Shown here in pieces: positions 9,553 to 18,278 of a stretch of DNA of 64,000 bases (the stretch's first letter is position 1; each line of letters starts with the position of its first letter). This stretch comes from Caldifarciminota bacterium (GTDB taxonomy: Bacteria; Hydrothermota; Hydrothermia; LBFQ01; DSFT01). Position numbers and translations under genes: made by a program. A model generated the notes under the pieces. That model did not search any database and was not told the DNA's origin. It saw nothing but the letters and a program-made list of their open reading frames with translations. The stretch spans positions 54,114-118,113 of the forward strand of contig JANXBH010000003.1 in assembly GCA_025060695.1 (NCBI GenBank), written 5' to 3'.

Positions 9553-10755
9553 ATGATTACTCTACTTGTTGATTACAAATGGGAAAACTTTTTACCATTC
9601 TCCTGGACAAGACCAATTTGGGACCTTAGAATGGGTATATTTACATTTCTTGAGAGAATTGGGAAGCTATATGGAAATGTATATGGATATACTCATAGAG
9701 AATATCTTAGAGGATTATTTCCTTCGTATTCTGAAGAAAAATGGAAAGGTCAAACCCTGCTTTTAATACCAACTATATATTTTGAAGAACCATACCCCGA
9801 TTTTAGAAGAGATAGAGATACACTATTTTTAGATAAACATAATAGACCATTTGGAGTATTTTTAAAGAGCCTTAGAGTGTTTGACTTTACCAGTAGTTTT
9901 GATGGTGAAATAGAGAAAATAGAAAGTGTAATATTATTAGATAAGCCTTGGCAACTCTTAGAGTATATACCGCATCAAATTCAAAAGGACTATAAACTAT
10001 CTGCAAAAAAATCATTTAAGCCATATAAAGGTGTAGTAATGGTTGGGACTACTGATATTTTCATAGATACAAGTGTAGAAATTGAACCTGGTGTAATAGT
10101 TGATGCAACAGCTGGACCCGTTTTTATAGATAGTGGTGCAAAAATTATGGGAAATAGCTATATTAAAGGTCCTGCATATATTGGAAAAAGTAGTATAGTA
10201 ATGCCATTAACTAAGATAGTATCTAATGTTGTAATTGGACCAGTTGTAAAAATAGGTGGTGAGATTACAAATAGTATAATATGGGGATATTCAAATAAAC
10301 AGCACGATGGTTTTTTAGGAGATAGCATTATTGCGGAGTGGGTAAATATAGGTGCAGGGACTGCATTTAGTAATTTAAAAAATACATATGGAAATATAAA
10401 GATGTACTACTATCCTGAGAAGAAGGAGATTGAAACAGGAAAACAATTTCTTGGAGCACTAATTGGACCGCATGCAAAGATTGGTATAAATTCTATAATA
10501 AATTGTGGAACAGTAATGGGTTCATTTACCTCCACTGTAGGAGACAAAATTACATCAGGCTTTATACCTGATTTTACTTGGATAGATGGCGAAAAAATGG
10601 ATGTAGAAAAAGCTATTGAAATTGCACAAAGAATGATGAGTAGAAGAGATTTTTCCCTTACCGAAAAGTATAAAGAAATGATAAAAACGATATTTATAAT
10701 GTCAAAGGAGTATAAAAAACCTGCAAAGAAAATTGCTACTAGAAAAAAGTCTTGA
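9553..10755 (+). CDS. GlmU-like putative sugar nucleotidyltransferase/acyltransferase
   Basis: A 400-residue protein of the alternative GlmU family typical of Bacteroidetes (TIGR03991-like), expected to make UDP-GlcNAc for peptidoglycan and envelope glycans. The N-terminus has FSWTRPIWDLRMG in place of the standard GGxGTR loop, a feature of this branch. Residues about 150-350 form a left-handed beta-helix of hexapeptide repeats (PGVIVDATAGPVFIDSGAKI, IGPVVKIGGEITNSIIWGYS), and GEWVNIGAGTAFSNLK-type residues (here AEWVNIGAGTAFSNLKNTYG) mark the acetyltransferase half. A basic tail (KKPAKKIATRKKS) ends it. First gene of a four-gene operon. Confidence 0.82.
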   Translation: MITLLVDYKWENFLPFSWTRPIWDLRMGIFTFLERIGKLYGNVYGYTHREYLRGLFPSYSEEKWKGQTLLLIPTIYFEEPYPDFRRDRDTLFLDKHNRPFGVFLKSLRVFDFTSSFDGEIEKIESVILLDKPWQLLEYIPHQIQKDYKLSAKKSFKPYKGVVMVGTTDIFIDTSVEIEPGVIVDATAGPVFIDSGAKIMGNSYIKGPAYIGKSSIVMPLTKIVSNVVIGPVVKIGGEITNSIIWGYSNKQHDGFLGDSIIAEWVNIGAGTAFSNLKNTYGNIKMYYYPEKKEIETGKQFLGALIGPHAKIGINSIINCGTVMGSFTSTVGDKITSGFIPDFTWIDGEKMDVEKAIEIAQRMMSRRDFSLTEKYKEMIKTIFIMSKEYKKPAKKIATRKKS

Positions 10756-11059
10756 AATTATAGCAATACTAATAACAATAGTACTTGGTTTTATAAGTCA
10801 TAAAAGGAATATATTTTCACTTGAGTTTTTATTAAATTTCCTTGCATTTTCATCAGCGTGGCTACTGACAAGTTATATCCTTAAGGCAAATTTTAAAAAT
10901 CTATTTATAGTTAGTCTATACTCTACACTACTTGGAAGTTTAGTAAGGGCAATCTTATTGAAGTCAGGAGAAATACCAATTGTATTTATATTAGTTTTTT
11001 ATGGTTTTCAAACTATAATGCTTTATATTTTTAGAATAGCATTAGTTTTCCTCAAATGA
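10733..11059 (+). CDS. small membrane protein, DUF3054-like
   Basis: A 108-residue protein with three to four hydrophobic helices. The pattern AFSSAWLLTSYILK, then LYSTLLGSLVRAILL, then IPIVFILVFYGFQTIMLY resembles the DUF3054 family of small membrane proteins of unknown role. The start is TTG, overlapping the preceding gene by 23 nt, and no Shine-Dalgarno is obvious, so translation is probably coupled. It overlaps the next glycosyltransferase gene by 4 nt (ATGA). The family call is from memory of its pattern and is moderate. Confidence 0.55.
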   Translation: MLLEKSLEIIAILITIVLGFISHKRNIFSLEFLLNFLAFSSAWLLTSYILKANFKNLFIVSLYSTLLGSLVRAILLKSGEIPIVFILVFYGFQTIMLYIFRIALVFLK

Positions 11060-11916
11060 ATGTTAGTATAATTATTCCTGTCTATAATGGAAAAAAATTT
11101 ATTTTAAATGCAGTAAATAGTGCCTTAAAGCAGACTTACAAGGATATAGAAATTATAGTTGTAGATGACCATAGCACAGATGGAACCTATGAACTAATAA
11201 AAGATAGTTATAATGAGTATATAAAAAGCGGAATTATTAAAGTTATTAGAAATGAAAGAAACATGGAGAGGAGCTATAGTAGAAATATCGGATTTAAAAA
11301 TAGTTCTGGAAAGTATGTGTTTTTTTTAGATTATGACGATGAGTGGAAAGAAAATTATATTCAAGAAAGTTTGGAAAAACTACAACATTCAGACATTGTA
11401 TATTCCATACCAAGAATTTTTATAGATGAAAGTGGAAAAATTAGAAAAGTTTCTAAAAGGAAATACCCAAAAGATATAGATGAATTAATTTTCTCAGCAC
11501 AAATTGCATATCCTTCCGCAACCTCGTTTAAAAGAGAAAAATTTATTTATTTTAATGAAAACTATAGTCAAAGAGAAGACTGGGAATTATTCTTAAGAGC
11601 AAGACTTCAAGGACTTAATATAGAAGTTATTGACAACTACAAAGTTATGATAAGGTCGCATAATAACAGAACAAGCATAGGAAAAAGCTTTTTAGAACAT
11701 ACACTAAAGGTTTATAGAGAATACGAAAGCAGAATACCTAAAAAATATTATTCTTACTTTCTTTTTCATACCGCAGATACCTTGCTAAGATATGGAAGAC
11801 TAAAAGATGGATGGAAACTCCTATTTAAATCTATAAAGTTAAATCCAAAAATTTTACTAAATAGTAGAAGAATAGGAAGTATACTAAAAAGAGGCTTTAG
11901 AATTAGAAAAATATGA
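11056..11916 (+). CDS. glycosyltransferase family 2
   Basis: A 286-residue GT-A fold sugar transferase. Visible motifs are VSIIIPVYNGKKFI at the N-terminus, IIVVDDHSTDGT (nucleotide binding), the metal-binding FLDYDDEW and a late REDWELFLRARLQG. The C-terminal 80 residues are helical and basic. It likely adds a sugar to a surface polysaccharide on the cytoplasmic side; no membrane segment is seen. Start and stop overlap both neighbours by 4 nt, so it is translated as part of a coupled operon. Confidence 0.85.
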   Translation: MNVSIIIPVYNGKKFILNAVNSALKQTYKDIEIIVVDDHSTDGTYELIKDSYNEYIKSGIIKVIRNERNMERSYSRNIGFKNSSGKYVFFLDYDDEWKENYIQESLEKLQHSDIVYSIPRIFIDESGKIRKVSKRKYPKDIDELIFSAQIAYPSATSFKREKFIYFNENYSQREDWELFLRARLQGLNIEVIDNYKVMIRSHNNRTSIGKSFLEHTLKVYREYESRIPKKYYSYFLFHTADTLLRYGRLKDGWKLLFKSIKLNPKILLNSRRIGSILKRGFRIRKI

Positions 11917-12845
11917 ACATTTTAATAACTTACAGGGTTAAGGACGTTGAGAGAAAAATATACGAAAACTTAATAAACATAGCAAGTATATACTATGTGG
12001 AAGATGTACAAAACAATAAGGTTGAACTAAGGGATATTGATGCAATAGTATGTGCATACCCGAATAAAGAACTAAATAGGAAAGATATAGAGGAAATGAA
12101 AAAACTAAAGTACGTATTTTGTATTTTTGCAGGAATTGACCATATTCCAAAGAGTTTGTTTAGCTTGGATATAAAGATTATAGGAAATAGCGGTGGATAT
12201 TCTATAGCGGTAGCGGAGCATGTATTTGGTATGATACTATCACTTGCAAAAAATTTATGTATAAATAATGAGAAACTAAAGAAAGGTATTTTTGACCAAT
12301 CTATAAAAAATATATTGCTTTTTAATAAAATATGTGGTATTATTGGCTTTGGAGGTATAGGCAAAGAAGTAGCTAAAATAGCAAGAGCATTCGGTATGAA
12401 GGTATATGTAATAAACTCAAGTGGAAAAACTGATGAAATTGTAGACTACATTGGGACACTTTCTAATTTAGATTTTGTATTACAAAATTCAGACGTTATA
12501 GTTTTATCTATACCTCTTACAGAAAGGACGAAAAATTTAATTTCAAGAAGGGAACTTGAGATAATGAAAGAAAATGCAATTTTGATAAATGTTGCAAGGG
12601 GACATATAATTGACCAAAAAGCACTATATGAGCATATGAAAACTCACCCTAATTTTAAAGTTGGTTTAGATGTATGGTGGAATGAACCCTTAACAACGGG
12701 AAAATTTGAGCTTGAATATAACTTTTTTGAATTTGAAAACTTCATAGGTTCTCCGCACAATTCCCCTCTTGTTCCTGAAATATTTCAAATGCGAACAAAA
12801 AACATGGTAGATATTATCAAAAAAACCATTACCTCGAACTTATAA
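11913..12845 (+). CDS. D-isomer-specific 2-hydroxyacid dehydrogenase
   Basis: A 310-residue NAD(P)-dependent oxidoreductase. The Rossmann motif GIIGFGGIGKEVAKIA is near residue 143, the catalytic arginine segment INVARGHIIDQ near 227, the acidic DVWWNEPL near 255 and the active-site histidine in GSPHNSPL near 283. The substrate (hydroxypyruvate, glyoxylate or phosphoglycerate type) cannot be told. At 310 residues it lacks the ACT domain of full-length SerA. It closes the operon and overlaps the convergent EamA gene by 17 nt. Confidence 0.88.
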   Translation: MNILITYRVKDVERKIYENLINIASIYYVEDVQNNKVELRDIDAIVCAYPNKELNRKDIEEMKKLKYVFCIFAGIDHIPKSLFSLDIKIIGNSGGYSIAVAEHVFGMILSLAKNLCINNEKLKKGIFDQSIKNILLFNKICGIIGFGGIGKEVAKIARAFGMKVYVINSSGKTDEIVDYIGTLSNLDFVLQNSDVIVLSIPLTERTKNLISRRELEIMKENAILINVARGHIIDQKALYEHMKTHPNFKVGLDVWWNEPLTTGKFELEYNFFEFENFIGSPHNSPLVPEIFQMRTKNMVDIIKKTITSNL

Positions 12846-13683
12846 AAATACCAAAAATTATTAAAATTGCAGAGATAACTACATAAAATTCTATCCTCTC
12901 CCCTACTAAAACACTTAGAAGTATTAGTGAAATAATTGGTATAAAATACATCAAATTTGCAATCTTAGGAATATCTTCTTTATAACTTAGAGCTTTTGCA
13001 TAAATTATAAAAGTAATACTCATCTCAAAGAGAGCTATATATAAACTTCCTAAGATACCCAAAATATTAAATGTCAGTTTTCCGAAAAATAGTATGAAAA
13101 TACTAATATATGCGAAGCCAAAAAGAAAATTAAAAAATAGTTTCATTTCAATCTTTCTTTCATCCTTTGCACTTATTGTCCAATATAAAGACCACAAAAT
13201 AGCACAAGATATACCTATAAGAGATTTAGATATACTATCAAAGTCCAAGCTGCTAATATCACCCTTTGTAGCAAGAACAACTACACCTATAAAACTTAAA
13301 GCTATTCCTAAGATTTCATTTAGTTTAATTCGTCTTAGTATAAAAATAGCAGAAAATATTAGTAAAAAAATTTGCCAAGTGTTATTTAATATTAGCATCT
13401 CTTGACCTTTTAGCAATGAATATCCCAAAAATAGCAATATGTAATATAAAAAAGGCACAAAAAACCCAAAGTATATTGACTTTATATGGCTTTTATATTC
13501 AAAATTATGGAAGTTTCGTTTATACAAATTTATGAAAAAAAGAACAACCAAAGCAAAAAAGATAGAATAGAATACAAGACTCAAAAAATCTATGTATCTA
13601 AGAGTAATCTTAAAAGCACTTGCACTTGTCGCCCAGAACAGCACCGAAATTAATGCAAGTAAGAAACTGGATTTTATCTTAAT
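12829..13683 (-). CDS. EamA/DMT-family transporter
   Basis: A 284-residue inner-membrane protein with ten hydrophobic helices in two EamA repeats. The second repeat begins at FIGVVVLATKG/LIGISCAILWSLYW. The annotation-style GTG at 13644 would cut the first helix in half. The frame continues upstream through KIKSSFLLALISVLFW, the normal EamA first helix, to an ATT codon at 13683-13681 that lies exactly 6 nt after a TAAAAT element; no ATG, GTG or TTG lies between that point and 13644. I therefore take ATT as the start. Substrate is unknown. Confidence 0.75.
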   Translation of the reverse strand: MKIKSSFLLALISVLFWATSASAFKITLRYIDFLSLVFYSIFFALVVLFFINLYKRNFHNFEYKSHIKSIYFGFFVPFLYYILLFLGYSLLKGQEMLILNNTWQIFLLIFSAIFILRRIKLNEILGIALSFIGVVVLATKGDISSLDFDSISKSLIGISCAILWSLYWTISAKDERKIEMKLFFNFLFGFAYISIFILFFGKLTFNILGILGSLYIALFEMSITFIIYAKALSYKEDIPKIANLMYFIPIISLILLSVLVGERIEFYVVISAILIIFGIFISSR

Positions 13684-13689
13684 TCTAAA

Positions 13690-13695
13690 ATTTTA
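13690..13695 (-). promoter_or_regulatory. -10-like element (TAAAAT) of the EamA gene
   Basis: On the minus strand AGTTTTAAAATTTTAGA ends at the proposed ATT start codon, with 6 nt between TAAAAT and ATT. Confidence 0.5.
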
Positions 13696-13783
13696 AAACT
13701 TATAAATTTTATATAGAAATTCTTAAAAAATTGTCAAGAAAAGAGTGGAATAATTTACTTGATAAGGACAAGATTTAAAACTT

Positions 13784-13789
13784 TAAAAT
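13784..13789 (+). promoter_or_regulatory. -10-like element (TAAAAT) of ileS
   Basis: ACTTTAAAATTTCTGACT sits 8 nt before the ATG at 13798 and inside the longer TTG-started frame, which rules out the upstream TTG at 13759 as the start. A TTGATA at 13759-13764 is a possible but distant (19 nt) -35. Confidence 0.6.
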
Positions 13790-13797
13790 TTCTGACT

Positions 13798-16533
13798 ATG
13801 AAGGAAACATTAAACCTTCCGAGAACTGATTTTCCAATGAAGGCAAATTTACCAAAAAGAGAACCAGAAATTCAAAAATTTTGGGAAAGTATAAATTTAT
13901 TCAAAAAACTTGCATATGATAGAGATGGGGAAAGTTTTATTTTACACGATGGACCGCCATATGCAAACGGTCATATTCACTTAGGACACTCAGAAAACAA
14001 AATTCTAAAGGATGTGTTTAATAAATATAAAGCTCTAAAAGGATATAGAATACCTTTTATTCCTGGATGGGATACACACGGACAACCTATTGAAAATGAA
14101 ATAATAAAAAGAGATGAAGAAGTTTCAAAATGGATAAATGATCCAGAAAAATTTAAAGACATTAACATAAAACTAAAAATTAGAGAAAAGTGTAGAATAT
14201 TTGCAAACGAATGGTTAAGTATTCAAAGAGAAGAATTTAAAAGACTTGGAATATTAGCGGACTGGCACAAGCCATATATAACAATGAATAATAACTATGA
14301 ATCAATCGAACTTGAAATACTTGCACATTTAGTAGAGGAAGGTTATATTTATAGACAAAGAATGCCGATACATTGGTGCTATCATTGTAGGACTGCGCTA
14401 TCCTTAGCTGAAATAGAATATAAAGAAAAAGAAGACCCATCTTTATATTTCTTAGTAAAACAAAAAGACGAAGACCTTTACATTTTAGTATGGACAACTA
14501 CACCTTGGACACTTATTTCAAATAGAGCATTTGCATTTTCAAAAGATACAAACTACGTAATAGTAAAACATAGAAATCTAAATATAGCACTTGCTAAAGA
14601 TTGTATAAATATCTTAGATGGAGAGTATGAAATAATTGAAGAAGTAAAAGGAACATACTTTGAGGGTAAAAAGTTTATACATCCACTATTTGAAGATTTA
14701 GAGTCCTTTGCAGTTTTTGGGGATTTTGTAAGTGTAGAAGAGGGAACCGGAATAGTTCACATTGCACCGGGACATGGAAAAGAAGACTACGAAGTTTCAA
14801 AAATATACAACTTAGAAGTATTTTCTCCAGTAGACGATTTTGGAAAATTTACAGAAGAAGCCGATAATCAAACAAAACACCCACTAAATGTAAATGGTCT
14901 TATATACTATGAGGGAGGAAATAAAGCAATAGAAAGACTAAAAGAAAAGAATTTACTATATAAACTTGAAACAACTATACATAATTATCCATTTTGTTGG
15001 CGATGCAAAAATCCATTAATTTTTAGAGCAACAAGTCAATGGTTTTTAGACTTATCTCATAAAAACTTAAAAGAAAGAGCATTAAATTATATAAAAAATG
15101 TCAATTGGTATCCAAAGGAAAGTATAAATAGAATATACAATTCAGTAAAGGAGAGACCAGACTGGGTAATATCAAGACAAAGAGTATGGGGAGTATTTAT
15201 ACCATCTATTAGATGTTTAAAGTGCAATAATTCTATACTTGATAGCAAAATAATAAAAAACGTAGCAAAATTAACTAAAGAAGAAAGTTCAGATGTATGG
15301 CTTATAAAGCCACTTGAAATTTTTCTTACTGAAAACTATAAATGTCCACATTGCTTAAATACAAGCTTTGAAAAAGAATACGATATATTAGATGTATGGT
15401 TTGATTCTGGTGCAACTGGGCTAATAGTTTTACAAACTTCAGAATATCTCAGATTTCCTGCAGATATGTACTTAGAAGGCTCAGACCAACATAGAGGCTG
15501 GTTCAACGCATCACTAATACTATCAGTAGCGGTAAAGGATGAACCTCCATATAAAGTAGTAATTACACATGGTTGGACACTTGATGAAAAAGGAAGAGCT
15601 ATGCATAAGTCCCTTGGAAATGTAATTTCACCACTTGAAGTAGTAGATAAATATGGAGCTGATGTTTTAAGACTTTGGGTAAACTCAAATGATTGGAGTG
15701 AAGATATTAGACTTGGAAATGAAATTTTAAGTAGAATAATAGATGCATATAGAAAAATTAGAAATACGTATAGATATATGCTTTCAAATCTTTATGATTT
15801 TTCAAAAGATGAAATTATTAGCTATGAAGACCTTTTAATTATAGACAAATACATATTACATAGATATGCAAAGGTTATAGAAGAAATAGAAAAATATTAT
15901 GAAAGTTTTGAGACACATAAAGTTTTTAGAACTTACTATGAATTTATAAACGATGAACTTTCCGCATTTTACTTAGATATCGTAAAAGACAGGTTATATA
16001 CCTATAAGGCTAATTCATTAGAAAGAAAAAGTGCACAAAGCGTAATATATATTATGTTAAAAGGACTCTTAGTTGCATTTTCTCCAATTTTATCACACAC
16101 TTGCGAAGAAGCATATCAGCACTTACCTTTTAAAGACTTTGAAAGTGTATTTTTAGAAAGCTTTCCAAAAATAAAAACTACTTGGATAAATGAGAAAATT
16201 GAAAAAGATTTTGAAAAACTACTAAAACTAAGAGAAAGTGCATTTATAGTCCTTGAAAAAGCAAGGCAGAACAGTCTTATAGGCTCAAACTTAGATGCAC
16301 TTTTATATATAGATACAGAAGAAGAATTTTACAAAGCTTATGAAAAAGAACTTAAGGAAATTTTAGGAATATCACAGCTTAGATTTTCAAAAGGTGGTGA
16401 TATATATAATGAGCTAAATGGGTTCAGAATTGGAGTTTCACATGCATTAGGAAGAAAATGTCAAAGGTGTTGGATGTGGTTTGAAGACTTAGAAGATGAA
16501 ATATGTAAAAAGTGTAAAAATGCGATAAGTTAG
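13798..16533 (+). CDS. ileS: isoleucyl-tRNA synthetase
   Basis: A 911-residue class I aminoacyl-tRNA synthetase. It has the HIGH-type signature in HDGPPYANGHIHLGH (near residue 50), the editing-domain segment VWTTTPWTLISNRA, the tRNA-contact DVWFDSGAT, and a variant second signature reading AMHKSLGN instead of KMSKSLGN. Two CxxC pairs at the C-terminus (CQRCWMW...CKKCKN) form the bacterial zinc finger. The start ATG gives the usual MKETLNLPRTDFPMKANLPKRE-type leader, trimmed here to its family length. It overlaps the convergent trmB by 4 nt (TTAG). Confidence 0.96.
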   Translation: MKETLNLPRTDFPMKANLPKREPEIQKFWESINLFKKLAYDRDGESFILHDGPPYANGHIHLGHSENKILKDVFNKYKALKGYRIPFIPGWDTHGQPIENEIIKRDEEVSKWINDPEKFKDINIKLKIREKCRIFANEWLSIQREEFKRLGILADWHKPYITMNNNYESIELEILAHLVEEGYIYRQRMPIHWCYHCRTALSLAEIEYKEKEDPSLYFLVKQKDEDLYILVWTTTPWTLISNRAFAFSKDTNYVIVKHRNLNIALAKDCINILDGEYEIIEEVKGTYFEGKKFIHPLFEDLESFAVFGDFVSVEEGTGIVHIAPGHGKEDYEVSKIYNLEVFSPVDDFGKFTEEADNQTKHPLNVNGLIYYEGGNKAIERLKEKNLLYKLETTIHNYPFCWRCKNPLIFRATSQWFLDLSHKNLKERALNYIKNVNWYPKESINRIYNSVKERPDWVISRQRVWGVFIPSIRCLKCNNSILDSKIIKNVAKLTKEESSDVWLIKPLEIFLTENYKCPHCLNTSFEKEYDILDVWFDSGATGLIVLQTSEYLRFPADMYLEGSDQHRGWFNASLILSVAVKDEPPYKVVITHGWTLDEKGRAMHKSLGNVISPLEVVDKYGADVLRLWVNSNDWSEDIRLGNEILSRIIDAYRKIRNTYRYMLSNLYDFSKDEIISYEDLLIIDKYILHRYAKVIEEIEKYYESFETHKVFRTYYEFINDELSAFYLDIVKDRLYTYKANSLERKSAQSVIYIMLKGLLVAFSPILSHTCEEAYQHLPFKDFESVFLESFPKIKTTWINEKIEKDFEKLLKLRESAFIVLEKARQNSLIGSNLDALLYIDTEEEFYKAYEKELKEILGISQLRFSKGGDIYNELNGFRIGVSHALGRKCQRCWMWFEDLEDEICKKCKNAIS

Positions 16534-17432
16534 AAAGTATCTAAATTAGAAAGCCACTTAATAAATTTTATTATTCCCTCAGTTTTTAAAACTTCGCTAA
16601 AACTTGAAATTGATAAAACATATTCATTTCCCTTTTTCCTTAAATAAGTAAAAAAGTAATGTTTATATCCATTTTCTGAAAGTAAAGTTTCTATCATCCA
16701 TTCATCTTCTCTTTCAAAGCTTTTAAAAAACTTTACAACTAAATCTTCCTCAATCTTAAACACCTTTCCTTCAAGCTTCTTAAAGTCTATAAAGTTCTTT
16801 ATTTTTAAAGAAGACATACTTTCTGACCTCCTTATAGTTTTTATTGGAATATTTAATTTTGGCTCTGAAAGCTTTACCAACTTTAGGGTATATATACTTC
16901 TTTTCATCTTTAGCCACTTTTCCTCATACTTCGTTTTAATTTCTTCATGAAAGTTTTTATATTCAATAATTTCAAAACAATTTAAAACTTTTGCATTTTC
17001 AATGGTATAGTTATAAAAGTTAAAATGGTCAGTTTTAAGCTGAATAAAACCATTATATTTTAGCTTTTTTGAAAATAAGTATAGATTTTCCAGCTTTGTA
17101 AGTCTTCTGTCTTGATGTTTTTTCTTTGGCCAAGGGTCAGGAAAGTTTATATATATCTCATAAACCGAATTATCTTCTAAAAATAAATAAAATGTCCAAT
17201 ATGCATCAAGCTTTATTGAATATAAATTTTTTAGATTTTCCCTTTTTATTATTCTTGAAAGTTTTTTTATGCTTTCACCTGATATTTCAATACCAAGGAA
17301 ATTTTTATTTGGATATAACCTTGCTAAGTGTGAAATATATACACCATTTCCAAAACCTATTTCAACTACTAAATTGTCAAAATTTATTTTATTTATTCTC
17401 CTTGGGTTTATTTCTTGGATGGAACTGCTCAT
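16530..17432 (-). CDS. trmB: tRNA (guanine-N7-)-methyltransferase TrmB with C-terminal extension
   Basis: A 300-residue SAM-dependent enzyme that methylates G46 of tRNA. The SAM-binding motif LVVEIGFGNGVYISHLA is near residue 26, and the family signature INFPDPWPKKKHQDRRLT is near residue 112. Typical TrmB is about 200-240 residues; the last 90-100 residues here are an extension of unknown role. The ATG has AAGGAGCT directly upstream, inside the end of the xerC-like gene, overlapping it by 44 nt. Confidence 0.92.
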   Translation of the reverse strand: MSSSIQEINPRRINKINFDNLVVEIGFGNGVYISHLARLYPNKNFLGIEISGESIKKLSRIIKRENLKNLYSIKLDAYWTFYLFLEDNSVYEIYINFPDPWPKKKHQDRRLTKLENLYLFSKKLKYNGFIQLKTDHFNFYNYTIENAKVLNCFEIIEYKNFHEEIKTKYEEKWLKMKRSIYTLKLVKLSEPKLNIPIKTIRRSESMSSLKIKNFIDFKKLEGKVFKIEEDLVVKFFKSFEREDEWMIETLLSENGYKHYFFTYLRKKGNEYVLSISSFSEVLKTEGIIKFIKWLSNLDTF

Positions 17433-18240
17433 AGCTCCTTTTGATTTTATTCAAGCTAACATGAGTATATATTTGAGTTGTTGATAATTTTTTGTGTCTT
17501 AATAACATTTGAACAGCTCTAATGTCTGCACCATTATCCAATAAATGCGTAGCAAATGAGTGTCTTAGCATATGTGGATGAACTCCAGAAATTAACGCCA
17601 ATTTTTGAAATATCTTTCTTATCTTATAGTAAAGCTGAAATCTACTAATAGGAAATACTTTATCTTCCTCCTTTAGGTTTCTTTCCTTTACTATAATTTT
17701 TATAAGTTCTAAAGCATTTTTTGAAATTGGAATTATTGATTCTTTTGAACCCTTTCCAAAAACCTTAATTTGTTCGTTTTCAAAATCAATATCCTTAAGC
17801 TTTATATTACATAACTCACTTGCCCTCAAGCCAGTTGCATATAAAGTTTCAACTATTGCCTTATCAAAAACATCGTATATGTTATTAACTTTCCAATTAT
17901 CTAAAATTTTACTTAGCTGAGATTGTGAAATAGTTTTTGGTAGAAGTTTTGGAGCTTTTATTTTAGGTAATAAAACTATTGGATTTTCACTTATAACTTT
18001 TTTCTTTATTAGAAACTTAAAGAAAGAGTTTAAACTTGCTCTTTTTCTTAATATAGTTCTTTGAGAGTAGCCTTTATTAAATAGCTCTATGAAAAATGCT
18101 CTTATAATTTTCTTTTCAATTTCTTTATCTTTTAAGAAATTTAGAAATTCCAAAATATCTGTTTTATAGCTTTTAATAGTTTCTTTTGAATAATTTAGTG
18201 AATTTAATTGCTCAATAAATTCAAAAAAATATTCTCTCAA
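17389..18240 (-). CDS. XerC/XerD-type tyrosine recombinase
   Basis: A 283-residue site-specific recombinase, probably resolving chromosome dimers at dif. The N-terminal SAM-like core-binding domain covers residues 1-90. The catalytic domain shows ATGLRASELCNIKLKDID (first Arg), GVHPHMLRHSFATHLLDNGA (His-x-x-Arg), LRHKKLSTTQIYTHVS (His and nucleophile Tyr). No phage or transposon genes are nearby, and its operon partner is trmB, which favours a housekeeping Xer over a mobile integrase. The start is TTG, 8 nt after a TAAAAT element. Confidence 0.88.
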   Translation of the reverse strand: MREYFFEFIEQLNSLNYSKETIKSYKTDILEFLNFLKDKEIEKKIIRAFFIELFNKGYSQRTILRKRASLNSFFKFLIKKKVISENPIVLLPKIKAPKLLPKTISQSQLSKILDNWKVNNIYDVFDKAIVETLYATGLRASELCNIKLKDIDFENEQIKVFGKGSKESIIPISKNALELIKIIVKERNLKEEDKVFPISRFQLYYKIRKIFQKLALISGVHPHMLRHSFATHLLDNGADIRAVQMLLRHKKLSTTQIYTHVSLNKIKRSYEQFHPRNKPKENK

Positions 18241-18248
18241 TTTATAAA

Positions 18249-18271
18249 ATTTTAAGGTAAAACCTTAAACT
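18249..18271. promoter_or_regulatory. divergent back-to-back -10-like elements
   Basis: Minus-strand TAAAAT (18254-18249) lies 8 nt before the TTG of the recombinase gene and plus-strand TAAACT (18266-18271) lies 7 nt before the ATG at 18279. Between and across them TTTAAGGT and ACCTTAAA form an 8-bp inverted repeat with a 3-nt centre (18251-18269). Confidence 0.55.
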
Positions 18272-18278
18272 TTTCTGC

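Noticed and set aside
9566..9766. Second-frame ORF inside the GlmU-like gene, and other antisense or out-of-frame ORFs of 60-120 residues
   Set aside because: They lie within clearly identified genes and show no family motifs, start signals or independent codon pattern.
13730..13764. Classical -35 (TTGTCA or TTGATA) upstream of ileS
   Set aside because: The spacing to the hexamer is 19 nt or much more, and no comparable sequence occurs before the other motif-bearing genes, so a shared -35 is not supported.
13759..13797. Longer IleRS start at TTG 13759
   Set aside because: The extra 13 codons translate the -10-like element and are absent from the family; ATG 13798 has the expected spacing and N-terminus.
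17389..18240. Tyrosine recombinase as evidence of an integrated mobile element
   Set aside because: No other phage, plasmid or transposon genes, no direct repeats or tRNA target next to it, and it shares an operon with trmB; a housekeeping Xer fits better.
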